From QYQD01 sp040754095 (GTDB taxonomy: Bacteria; Desulfobacterota; QYQD01): 64,000 nucleotides of DNA. The notes under the pieces were generated by a model. It was not told the origin of the DNA. It ran no database searches and was given only the letters and a program-made list of their open reading frames with translations. Positions 34,618 to 43,220 of the stretch are shown in pieces. Position 1 is the stretch's first letter, and every line of letters starts with the position of its first letter. The stretch covers positions 1-64,000 of the forward strand of contig JBFMFO010000010.1 in the NCBI GenBank assembly GCA_040754095.1, written 5' to 3'. A program made the position numbers and the translations under genes.

Positions 34618-36501
34618 TTGGTAGGGAGGCCATCCATCAAGGCTAAAAGGTTTCTCATTATTGCCGTAGGCGTTTTCATTCTTGTCTCCGGCATCATCGG
34701 CTATCTGGGCTATAGCGCCAACAAAGAGATAGAAAAGACGGTAACGGATCAGTTCAATCGGCAACAACTTATACTGGCGCGTAAGATAGCCCATGACATC
34801 GATAACCATTTTAATTTTCTCGATACCATCTTACGGCGCGTCAATCAGCTCTGGCAGCGGGGTGGGAGAAACATAGAGACAATAAAGGAAGATATCACAG
34901 CGTTCCTTCCGTTGCTCAGAGACTGGGATGTCCTGGCGATTGTGCATTTCGGCCGGGACGAAAAGTTCCCTGTGGTTTTTACCGGGCAGGGATTTACCGG
35001 CGCGGAGGGATTAGGAATCTATTATGACGATTACCGGAGATGGGGTAGTCGGCCGGAACACAGAGACAGCATAATAATCGGCCGGACCTTTCGGGCGGGA
35101 AAAGGTATTTTTAAGGGCAGATGGCTGATGCTGATGGCCACGCCCACCTGGAAACGTGCCGCCGGTCAAAAGGGCGTTCCGGCTTGGAGGTTTGAGGGCC
35201 TGACTTTTATTGTCGTTGATCCTATAGGGATCGCGCAGCGATATACCCGGGGCATTCGCTCGGGCGAAACAGGATATGGATGGGTGATTAATGACCGGGG
35301 GATTTTTTTGGCGCACTATGAGCATACTTTTATCGGTGAGGATTCTTTTATCGTCAGACAAAAGAGAAATCCGAATATCTCCTATGCGAGAATAAACCGG
35401 ATCGTGCGCGACTATATGCTCGGAGGTAAAGAGGGAACGGATTGGTATATCTCCGGATGGCATCGCGGGGTTACCGCTGAGATGAAAAAGCTGTTCGCCT
35501 ATAGTCCTGTTTTCCTATCCAAAGAGGATCGGGACAATCTATGGTCGGTGGGGGTGACCGCCCCCGTGACTGAAGTCTATGGAATCATAGAGTCGGCCAT
35601 CATAAGACAATGGCTGATTGCAGGCATCTTTCAATTGATAGTATTTTCCTGCCTGGGTGTGGCCATTTATCTTTCCCTGCGCTGGTCACGGACTCTGGCT
35701 GCGGAGGTTGATGCCAGGACTGTTGACTTGAGGCTTTCTGAGGCGGAGGTGCGGCAGGAGAGAGATAAGGTCAAAGAGAGTATGCAAAAACTCATCGAGA
35801 TGCAGGAGAGGCTTGTCCGTTCGGAGCGTTTTGCGGCTATAGGAGAGGCGGCTGCTTACCTTTCGCACGAGATAAAAAATCCTTTGATGCTTATTGGTGG
35901 ATTCGCCGGCCAAGTAGAGAAATCCCTTTCAGACGATGATGCCAACCGGGAAAAATTAGGGATAATACAGTCCGAAACCAGACGCCTGGAGTTGATGTTG
36001 GCGGAGGTCAGAGACTTTACGCGTCCGGCCAGGCCGCAAAAGGAATTGCAAAATATCAATTCAGTCATTGAAGACACGTTAGCCCTTATGGAGAACAAAA
36101 TGATTGATAAGGGCATTGAGTATGAAAAAGCCTTGGATGACCGCTTGCCGGTCGTACTCTTTGACCCTCAGCAGGTCAAGCAGGTATTGATTAACCTCAT
36201 CAAGAATGCCGTTGAGGCTATGCCGGAGGGCGGTAAGCTGGTCGTCTCGTCATGGTCTGAGGGTGGGCAGGTTAAGGTTTCAGTCCTGGATAGCGGTATG
36301 GGTATGTCCCCTGAGGTGGTTAAGAAGGTCTTCAACCCCTTTTTTACGACCAAGAAAAAGGGAACCGGTCTGGGACTGGCCGTTTGTCGTAAGATCATAG
36401 AAGACCATGAGGGGGAAATATTTGTCCAGAGCGAAGAAGGGAAGGGTACCAGGATTACTATTGCCTTGCCGATTAAACCGGTTAATATGGAAACACGCTA
36501 A
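34618..36501 (+). CDS. Cache-domain sensor histidine kinase, likely partner of the receiver-Lon protease
   Basis: 627 residues. Membrane helix near 12-32, extracytoplasmic Cache sensor (about 35-335; SGETGYGWVINDRG and GTDWYISGWHRG), second membrane helix near 340-360, coiled linker, HisKA box with His417 in SHEIKNPLM, and a HATPase domain with N box NLIKNAVEA and G boxes DSGMGMS and GTGLGLA. Its sensor domain is paralogous to the kinase at 39739. It lies 102 bp before the receiver-Lon gene on the same strand, so phosphotransfer between them is the natural guess. Start uncertain: TTG 34618 has only a weak ribosome site; GGGAGG lies inside the frame just after it. Confidence 0.88.
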   Translation: MVGRPSIKAKRFLIIAVGVFILVSGIIGYLGYSANKEIEKTVTDQFNRQQLILARKIAHDIDNHFNFLDTILRRVNQLWQRGGRNIETIKEDITAFLPLLRDWDVLAIVHFGRDEKFPVVFTGQGFTGAEGLGIYYDDYRRWGSRPEHRDSIIIGRTFRAGKGIFKGRWLMLMATPTWKRAAGQKGVPAWRFEGLTFIVVDPIGIAQRYTRGIRSGETGYGWVINDRGIFLAHYEHTFIGEDSFIVRQKRNPNISYARINRIVRDYMLGGKEGTDWYISGWHRGVTAEMKKLFAYSPVFLSKEDRDNLWSVGVTAPVTEVYGIIESAIIRQWLIAGIFQLIVFSCLGVAIYLSLRWSRTLAAEVDARTVDLRLSEAEVRQERDKVKESMQKLIEMQERLVRSERFAAIGEAAAYLSHEIKNPLMLIGGFAGQVEKSLSDDDANREKLGIIQSETRRLELMLAEVRDFTRPARPQKELQNINSVIEDTLALMENKMIDKGIEYEKALDDRLPVVLFDPQQVKQVLINLIKNAVEAMPEGGKLVVSSWSEGGQVKVSVLDSGMGMSPEVVKKVFNPFFTTKKKGTGLGLAVCRKIIEDHEGEIFVQSEEGKGTRITIALPIKPVNMETR

Positions 36502-36603
36502 TATCCGTAGGTTGAGCGCAGGCGATTACTGCGGTTTAAAATGACCGGACTTGGTAATTTAGTAATAAGGATTATATACCGATCCATATTTTAAAAGTGT
36601 ATC

Positions 36604-38610
36604 ATGAAATTTTTTGGTTCTAAAAAATCTGAGCAGTTGCCGCATGAGGCAGAACTAGAGGATCTACGCCTGGCTATCGATAAGGCGCACATGACTGCCG
36701 AGGTCCGGGAAGTCGCCCTCCATGAGTTGCAAAAACTGTCCAAAATGGGACAGATGACCGCTGAATATGGCATCATACTGAATTACCTGGAGTATCTGAT
36801 CTCCCTTCCATGGGATAAGACAACTGAAGACAATTTAGACCCTTCCCGTGCCGAAACGATACTTCACCAGGATCACTACGGGCTTGAAGATATAAAGGCC
36901 AGAATTCTTGAGTACCTCGCCGTCCGGGCCTTGCGATCTAAGATTAAATATCGCATCCTGGTAGCTGATGGAGACGAGAGCGTCCGCAAAGATTTGCAGG
37001 ATATGCTCGAGAAGGAAGGCTATACTGCGGTTACTGCTACCGACGGAACTGAGGCCCTCCGTTTAATCGAGTCTTCTGAGTTCGATTTAATATTGGCCGA
37101 CTTAAAATTGAAAGGTCTCGACGGCCTGGCATTTCTGGAAAAGGCCAAGGCTACCTGGCCGGAAACCGAATTCATCATGATGTCCAGGTATGCTATTCTC
37201 GACTCTGCCGTAGAGGCCATAAAAAAAAGTGTCTTTCATTACCTGGCCAAACCCTTTAAGACTTCGGAATTACAAGAAACCGTTAAGAACGCCCTGCAAA
37301 GAAAGATGTGTGTTCAGGATACAAGAAGCCCCATTCTTTGTTTTATGGGACCGCCGGGGACCGGAAAGACTTCTCTCGGCAGGTCGGTGGCACATGCCCT
37401 GGGACGCAAATTTGTCCGGATTTCTCTGGCCGGCATGAAGGATGAGGCTGAGATCAGAGGCCACCGCCGAACCTATGCCGGAGCAATGCCCGGACGGATT
37501 ATCCACGAAATTCGCCGTGCCGGGTATAAGAACCCCGTGCTGATGCTGGATGAAATAGACAAGATAGGTCAGGATTTCAGGGGCGATCCGGCGTCTGCTC
37601 TCCTTGAGGTACTCGATCCCGAACAAAATGATAAATTCACAGATTATTATCTGGACGTCTCCTTCGACCTTTCAAAAGTCTTGTTCATCACTACGGCTAA
37701 TACCGCGGATAGTATTCCTAGGGCGCTTCGTGACCGGCTGGAGATATTGAAGCTCTCCGGTTACACGGAAGAGGAGAAAAAAAACATTGCCGTGCGATAT
37801 ATTATCCCGCGTCAGGTCAGGGAAACCGGCCTGGCGGCCTTTCCGCCGGAATTTACAGATGCCGCTATATATAAAATTATCCGTGAATATACAAGGGAAG
37901 CAGGAGTACGTGACTTAGAGAGACAAATCGGCTCTATTTGCCGAAAGATGGCGCGGGCGATTGTTACAGGGCCGGGAGATAATATGTCTCAGCGGACCAT
38001 ATTCCCGGATTCAATTGAGAAGTACCTTGGGCCGCGTAAATACCTGTTCGAGGTTACAGAGGCCAGGAACCGTATCGGTGTAACGACCGGACTGGTCTGG
38101 ACGGAGACCGGCGGCGATATCATCTTTGTCGAAGCTACCAAGATGAAAGGCCGGAAAAATCTTATCATGACCGGTTCGCTTGGTGAAATTATGCAGGAGT
38201 CCGCCCAGGCGGCTCTCAGCTATATACGGTCGAATGCCCGTATTTTTAATATTGCAGAGAACTTTTTTGACTTCCAGGACATCCATATCCATGTTCCGGC
38301 GGCCGCTGCACCTAAGGAAGGGCCGTCGGCCGGGATTACCATAGCCATGGCCCTGATCTCCGCACTTACTGAAAGACCGGCCAGGCGTGACGTGGCCATG
38401 ACCGGAGAGTTGACCCTAACCGGCCGGGTCTTACCTGTGGGGGCCATCAAAGAGAAGATACTGGCCGCACGGAGGGCCGGAGTAAAAGTGGTCGTCCTGC
38501 CCCAAAAGAACAAGGTAGATGTGGATACGCTGCCGGCTGGAACAAAAGAGGGGATTAGGATTGTATTTGTTGATAACATTACAGAAATTGTGGACATAGT
38601 CCTGTCGTAG
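36604..38610 (+). CDS. Lon-family protease with an inserted response-regulator receiver domain
   Basis: 668 residues. Residues 10-113 match only the helical region that precedes the AAA+ core of canonical Lon (YLISLPW, DHYGLEDIKARILEYLAV); the LON substrate-binding domain is absent. Residues about 116-232 are a CheY-like receiver with phosphoacceptor Asp166 (LILADLKLKGLDG), Ser194 and Lys216 (YLAKPF); the acidic pair is D122-G123 instead of D-D. AAA+ follows with Walker A GPPGTGKT (249-256) and Walker B LMLDEIDK; the peptidase domain keeps Ser575 (EGPSAG) and Lys616. All proteolytic and ATPase residues are present, so it should be active. I infer phosphorylation-controlled proteolysis. No ribosome site stands out before ATG 36604, hinting at coupling to the kinase message. 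Confidence 0.93.
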   Translation: MKFFGSKKSEQLPHEAELEDLRLAIDKAHMTAEVREVALHELQKLSKMGQMTAEYGIILNYLEYLISLPWDKTTEDNLDPSRAETILHQDHYGLEDIKARILEYLAVRALRSKIKYRILVADGDESVRKDLQDMLEKEGYTAVTATDGTEALRLIESSEFDLILADLKLKGLDGLAFLEKAKATWPETEFIMMSRYAILDSAVEAIKKSVFHYLAKPFKTSELQETVKNALQRKMCVQDTRSPILCFMGPPGTGKTSLGRSVAHALGRKFVRISLAGMKDEAEIRGHRRTYAGAMPGRIIHEIRRAGYKNPVLMLDEIDKIGQDFRGDPASALLEVLDPEQNDKFTDYYLDVSFDLSKVLFITTANTADSIPRALRDRLEILKLSGYTEEEKKNIAVRYIIPRQVRETGLAAFPPEFTDAAIYKIIREYTREAGVRDLERQIGSICRKMARAIVTGPGDNMSQRTIFPDSIEKYLGPRKYLFEVTEARNRIGVTTGLVWTETGGDIIFVEATKMKGRKNLIMTGSLGEIMQESAQAALSYIRSNARIFNIAENFFDFQDIHIHVPAAAAPKEGPSAGITIAMALISALTERPARRDVAMTGELTLTGRVLPVGAIKEKILAARRAGVKVVVLPQKNKVDVDTLPAGTKEGIRIVFVDNITEIVDIVLS

Positions 38611-38942
38611 ATGTGCCGGGGCGTGGACTAGGTCCGGTTGCCGGTCATTGGGATTTGTTATTCTTCTGGCTTCCTCCTACCCCTCCTACCCCTCCTACCC
38701 CTTGTCTCCTTTTAGTTTCACTTGTCACCTGTAATTTCCAAATATCCAGCCGTAAGTTTTCCGCCCCCGGTTTCTTGTTAAAATAAATATAATTATTACA
38801 GTTAGTTATACCTATATTCATAACCGGGCAAGTCTGGCACGAATCTTGTTATTAAATATAGACAAAAGCCGGTTATTTGAGCATTGCGACTCCGGCGGGC
38901 AATAAAACCTGTCAAGAATATCAACGAACAGAGGAGGATGCC
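38611..38942. other. Intergenic region with 9-bp tandem repeat and sigma-54-like promoter
   Basis: 332 bp. It contains three tandem copies of CTCCTACCC (38674-38700), an AT-rich block (38775-38820), and a sigma-54-like promoter at 38835-38850 for the small gene downstream. Confidence 0.5.
38835..38850 (+). promoter_or_regulatory. Sigma-54-like promoter of the 56-residue gene
   Basis: TGGCACGAATCTTGTT matches TGGCACG-N4-TTGCW except for T in place of C in the -12 GC doublet. The NtrC-type activator at 43192 is a candidate regulator. Confidence 0.5.
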
Positions 38943-39113
38943 ATGAAAGGATTGATTAGAAAATTTGAGAGATGGATGGTGGCCATTACTTTTACTGAGG
39001 TCGGAGAATTCGATACGGCAAGGGAGATTATGAACGAACCGGATCAACTTGTTGACGTTCCTAGAAAGAGGCGGACAGACACCCCTTATATCCAGGCACA
39101 GCCGGGACGGTAA
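38943..39113 (+). CDS. Small conserved-looking protein (56 residues)
   Basis: ATG 38943 is preceded by GAGGAGG at good spacing and a sigma-54-like promoter, so it is likely translated. The N-terminal 30 residues (MKGLIRKFERWMVAITFTEV then GEFDTAREIM) look like an amphipathic helix followed by an acidic-aromatic GEFDTAREIM motif; the tail is basic and Pro-rich. The first part resembles the N-terminal leader of the TauE/SafE permease at 45861 (position-by-position ARWDYETSLSIL versus VGEFDTAREIM). Function unknown; membrane association or partner docking is possible. Confidence 0.7.
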   Translation: MKGLIRKFERWMVAITFTEVGEFDTAREIMNEPDQLVDVPRKRRTDTPYIQAQPGR

Positions 39114-39274
39114 TGGATTTTAATGTGTCCCCAATGGTTGGCTGTTTTATCTGGGCTGTTTTCCGATTAGCCGGTTTTAAGACCGGCTAATCGGCTGAGG
39201 ATCAAGGTTAAAACGGGGAAGATCGGCTTTGATCCGGCGAATAGCTATATCCGGTGCCGGCGCGGACGTTAACT

Positions 39275-39706
39275 TTAAGAAGGCGTACTGGATGGTTGAC
39301 TTGCCTCTTTTCGTAATCTGATGTTCTCTTTTTGCAACCGGCGATACCTCATAACCCTTTCTATAGTAAGCAGGATATGCTCCTTGCGGAAGGGTTTGGT
39401 TATATAGTCAAAGGCGCCATTTTTCATTGCCTCAATCGCCGATTCAATGGTTCCATAAGCGGTGATAACGACAAACGGTATTTCCAGACCGCTCTTTTGA
39501 GCCTCTTCGATGATCTCCATTCCATCCTTTTCAGGCATGCGCAGGTCTGTAATTACCAAATCGAAATCCCCTCCGGCAATTAATCCGGGAACTTCCAGAG
39601 GATTATTTGTGGTTGTTACATTATAATTGGTTTTGTCAGTGATAATGACCTCAAGCAGTTTAAGCATATCAGGTTCATCATCCACGATAAGAATTTTCTC
39701 GGCCAT
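39275..39706 (-). CDS. Stand-alone receiver-domain response regulator (NtrC-type receiver)
   Basis: 143 residues: a full receiver domain with acidic pair Asp9-Asp10 or so, phosphoacceptor Asp54 (LVITDLRMP), Thr in VITAYGT and Lys in YITKPFRK, then a short helical linker (RYRRLQKENIRLRKE) and stop. The receiver and linker closely resemble those of the NtrC-type regulator at 43192, but AAA+ and DNA-binding domains are missing. It could be a phosphate sink, a protein-protein regulator, or a shortened NtrC descendant. Encoded 32 nt after the Cache-PAS kinase. Confidence 0.9.
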   Translation of the reverse strand: MAEKILIVDDEPDMLKLLEVIITDKTNYNVTTTNNPLEVPGLIAGGDFDLVITDLRMPEKDGMEIIEEAQKSGLEIPFVVITAYGTIESAIEAMKNGAFDYITKPFRKEHILLTIERVMRYRRLQKENIRLRKEASQPSSTPS

Positions 39707-39738
39707 GATGTTTTTCTCCCTCCAACCATTGAATTCTT

Positions 39739-41967
39739 CTATTTATCAAGAGGACACAAGAAAGCAGGCAAAGACACGATAAATACCGTCCCTTTCTTGT
39801 CACCTGCCTCGTCCGCAGTCTTTGTTATGAAGTTAATCGTTCCTCCGTAACCGGTGACTATATTGTAGGAAACAGTCAGTCCCAGGCCAGTCCCTTCCCC
39901 GGTTTTTTTGGTAGTAAAAAATGGATCAAATATCTTTGCCCTGTACTCCGGCGGAATGCCGCAACCGGTATCAGAAAAACATATCCGGACCAAATTATTA
40001 TCCGTATCAAAGGCAGTAGAAAGAGCCATCTCTCCCCCACCCGGCATAGCCCCTATGGCATTGTTTATCAGGTTGAGGAAGACCTGCTGAACCTGCTTGG
40101 GATCCGCCTTGACTTTAGGCAGATCAGGAAACAGGTCCAGGTTAACCTTGATTTTTTTCATTAGGAGTGTATTTTCAACTACCTTAACGATATTTTCCAA
40201 CTCCTGGTTGATATCCGCAAGGTCTTCGGCATACTCGGAGACGCGGCTAAAACTCAAAAGCTGTGATACGATCCTTTCGCACACCTGTGCCTGGTGGATT
40301 ATTCTTTTTAACATATCATGCCGCTCGTCTCCGGGAGGACATTTTTCCAACAGGACTTCAGAAAACCCCATGATAATAGCGATCGGATTATTTATTTCAT
40401 GAGCTACTCCGGCAGCCAGTAGTCCCAGAGATGCGAGCTTCTCGGTGTTGGCCATCTGACTGGCCATCTTGTTTTGCTCGGTAATATCGCGCGAGATGCC
40501 AAGCAGAGCCCTTACCACTCCAGTTGTGTCCTTTATAGGGATTAAATGGGTGCTGAACCAGTATTCTTTCCTACCGATCTCCGCCCGATGTTCAAGGTCC
40601 TGGGGGTTACCAACATCAAATACCTTATGAATAACCGCCAGATTTAGATTGTCCCATGCGCACATTTTGAGAAAATTGCGCCCTTCAAGGGATCTGAACG
40701 GTATTGCGGGCAGATTACGCGAAAGAAGGTTTGCGGCATAGCGGTTAATGGAAAGGATATTTCCATCTCTATCCAAAGAATAAATCATATCCTTAGCATT
40801 TTCCACCAATGACCGATAACGTTCTTCAGATCTTTTCAGACTATGTGTTTTTTCCTCTACCTCCTCGGCAAGCTTCCTTTCCCATCTCCGTTCGTACATA
40901 AAAGCGGTCAGCCCCACCATGATGATAGATAAAACAATCACCCCGTGCAATACATGTAACCGTGTCAAATCCTTCTTAATGACCGCTTCTACTTCACTTA
41001 TCGGGGCGACAACAGCCACCGACCAGGAAGGCCGCGATCCGGAAGGACCGACAATTACCGGTGTGTAGGCTATGAGTTTTTCTATAGGACCCTTGGTCTC
41101 TCTATGCCAGCCGGAAATATACCAACTGGTTCCCTCCCGGCCCGCCAGCATCCTTTCTTTTTGAATACGGTGGATGCGGACAAAGGATATTTTAGGCGCT
41201 TTTTTCGGACGTGCCTCAAATGCATTTGCGCCTATGAACTCTGCCAGTGGATGGTATAAGAAGATCCCCCGGTCATCGATAACCCAGGCATAGCCGGTCT
41301 CTCCTGAGCGGATATCCATTACAATCCTTTTTACGAAAGTAGTAATATCCAGGGTCACTTGTGTTATCCCGACAAAATTACCCGTCGGTACCGGGTGCGC
41401 TTGGTCAATCGATTCCTGGTAGGTGGGAATACTGATCGTGAGAAGCAGTTTCCCCGGGTAGCGTTCTTCATCCCGAAAGGCATCGCTGATGAAAATCTTG
41501 CCCTTATTGTCTGTTGTTGAGGCAAGCGCAAGCGTGTCTTTTATACCCGCTCTGCGGTGAATATCCAAAATAAAGTGTTTCCCATAGCTATCTACAGAAT
41601 ACTCCTTCTTTCCATCTTGATCGATACGGGAGATCAAGAGAACACCGCTTTGCTTCAGGACAGACATGGTTATCTCTATTCGTCTCGCCCATGCTACGGA
41701 TTCAAGATACTGAAGAGAAGGGGAATAATTTAAGACCCGCAGTTCGTCACAAACAAGTTCAAGGTTATTCTGTAACTGACGTGTTGCGTACCGGGCAAGG
41801 AGGAGTTGCTGTTGATTGAATTGCTCCACCGCGATCTTTCGTGTCTGTCTCTCCAAAAAGATGCTTAAAAAAAGCGCCCCGCCGAGTAATAAAACCATAG
41901 CCGCATAAACGGCAATGGCCACACTCTTTCCTCTATAGGGTAAGATGGTCTTTTTGGGGGGCACCAT
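39739..41967 (-). CDS. Cache-PAS sensor histidine kinase
   Basis: 742 residues: membrane helix (about 15-37), Cache sensor (about 40-330, SGETGYAWVIDDRG and GTSWYISGWHRE), second helix (about 338-358), PAS domain (about 385-500), HisKA box with His523 in GVAHEINNP, and HATPase with N box NLINNAIGA and G boxes DTGCGIP and GTGLGLT. Its sensor half is paralogous to the kinase at 34618 and its PAS-kinase half to the kinase at 42099. It lies upstream of and in operon with the stand-alone receiver (39275), and divergent from the 42099 kinase. Confidence 0.93.
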   Translation of the reverse strand: MVPPKKTILPYRGKSVAIAVYAAMVLLLGGALFLSIFLERQTRKIAVEQFNQQQLLLARYATRQLQNNLELVCDELRVLNYSPSLQYLESVAWARRIEITMSVLKQSGVLLISRIDQDGKKEYSVDSYGKHFILDIHRRAGIKDTLALASTTDNKGKIFISDAFRDEERYPGKLLLTISIPTYQESIDQAHPVPTGNFVGITQVTLDITTFVKRIVMDIRSGETGYAWVIDDRGIFLYHPLAEFIGANAFEARPKKAPKISFVRIHRIQKERMLAGREGTSWYISGWHRETKGPIEKLIAYTPVIVGPSGSRPSWSVAVVAPISEVEAVIKKDLTRLHVLHGVIVLSIIMVGLTAFMYERRWERKLAEEVEEKTHSLKRSEERYRSLVENAKDMIYSLDRDGNILSINRYAANLLSRNLPAIPFRSLEGRNFLKMCAWDNLNLAVIHKVFDVGNPQDLEHRAEIGRKEYWFSTHLIPIKDTTGVVRALLGISRDITEQNKMASQMANTEKLASLGLLAAGVAHEINNPIAIIMGFSEVLLEKCPPGDERHDMLKRIIHQAQVCERIVSQLLSFSRVSEYAEDLADINQELENIVKVVENTLLMKKIKVNLDLFPDLPKVKADPKQVQQVFLNLINNAIGAMPGGGEMALSTAFDTDNNLVRICFSDTGCGIPPEYRAKIFDPFFTTKKTGEGTGLGLTVSYNIVTGYGGTINFITKTADEAGDKKGTVFIVSLPAFLCPLDK

Positions 41968-42098
41968 AGGCTTAAATTTGATTACCCATGCAGTTCAGTT
42001 TGAAACCCAGGGAGATGTGTGGTAAAAAGTGATGACCCAATAAAATTACTAATCGCTTAATTTTTTTTATTAGTCAAGGAGATATTGACGCTGAAGCT

Positions 42099-43220
42099 AT
42101 GAAATACTGCAGACAGAAAGATGTAGCCCCTTTTGAAGAGATCTGTCGCATCTTGATTGATGAGACAGAAGACCTGATCTATATTCTGGATCGAAAAGGC
42201 TGTTATATCTTTGTTAATCCATGGATGGCCCGATTTCTTTCCAGAGAAATTGAACAGATCATCGGCCGGTCTGTTTCATCATTCATGCCGGAGGCGGATG
42301 CCCAGGAACAGATCAAGTCAGTAAACCGTATATACACCGACAAGAAGAGGGTCAAGACGGAATTTACTATCCTTAAAGGAGACAGGGCCTTTTTGTACGC
42401 CGCCAATCTGGTGCCACTCAAAGACAAAAAAGGAGATGTATGCGGCGTACTAGGCATTGCCAGAGATATTACCGAACCCCGTAATTTTGAAAACCAACTG
42501 ATAACTACCGAAAAACTTGCTTCACTAGGCACGCTGGCCGCGGGAGTGGCTCACCAGATAAATAACCCCCTGTCGATTATCCTGGGATTTTGTGATCTCT
42601 TACTCGAAAAAATAGATCCGGAGAGTCTGATTTACCGTGACCTTCGGACTATTGAACGCCACGGGCTGTACTGCAAGAAGGTGGTGGAAAATTTGCTCGG
42701 TTTCGCACGCATTGCGGAAGGAGACGAGGTGTCGGTAGATGTCAACCATGCCGTGGAGCTAGTACTGGGTATAATAGACCACACCTTCCTCATCAATGGC
42801 ATTACTGTAGAAAAAAATCTTGCCCCTTCGCTACCCCGGGCCTGTGGAGACACCAAACAGCTTCAGCAGGTTTTTTTGAGTCTGATTACCAATGCTATTG
42901 AGGCTATGAAGAATGGGGGGGCACTTGGCATCTCGACCGGGATGAGCGGACCTTTGTACATATTTATCCGTATTTCAGACACTGGAGAGGGCATAGACGA
43001 AAAATACCTGGATAAGATATTTGACCCCTTTTTTACCACCAAACCGGAAGGAGAAGGGACGGGATTGGGTCTTTCGGTAAGCTATGGAATTATACGAAAG
43101 TACGGCGGGACTATTTCCTGCGAAAGCAAAACGGGCAAGCCCTCGGGGACCAACCTTACCGTCAGGCTGCCGATATTTAAAGGAGCGCAAGATGTCAGAA
43201 CGGATATTGATCGTAGATGA
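42099..43220 (+). CDS. Soluble PAS sensor histidine kinase with altered H box
   Basis: 373 residues with no membrane helix: PAS domain (about 15-125), HisKA and HATPase (N box SLITNAIEA, G boxes DTGEGID and GTGLGLS). The phospho-accepting His152 is present, but the next residue is Gln (VAHQINNP) instead of the near-invariant acidic residue. It overlaps the NtrC-type regulator gene by 29 nt, so the two are a pair. ATG 42099 has only a distant AAGGAG. Confidence 0.9.
   Translation: MKYCRQKDVAPFEEICRILIDETEDLIYILDRKGCYIFVNPWMARFLSREIEQIIGRSVSSFMPEADAQEQIKSVNRIYTDKKRVKTEFTILKGDRAFLYAANLVPLKDKKGDVCGVLGIARDITEPRNFENQLITTEKLASLGTLAAGVAHQINNPLSIILGFCDLLLEKIDPESLIYRDLRTIERHGLYCKKVVENLLGFARIAEGDEVSVDVNHAVELVLGIIDHTFLINGITVEKNLAPSLPRACGDTKQLQQVFLSLITNAIEAMKNGGALGISTGMSGPLYIFIRISDTGEGIDEKYLDKIFDPFFTTKPEGEGTGLGLSVSYGIIRKYGGTISCESKTGKPSGTNLTVRLPIFKGAQDVRTDIDRR

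Noticed and set aside
34618..34640. Non-standard ATC start for the Cache kinase after GGGAGG
   Set aside because: Spacing would fit, but no evidence favours so rare a start over TTG 34618; left as an uncertainty.
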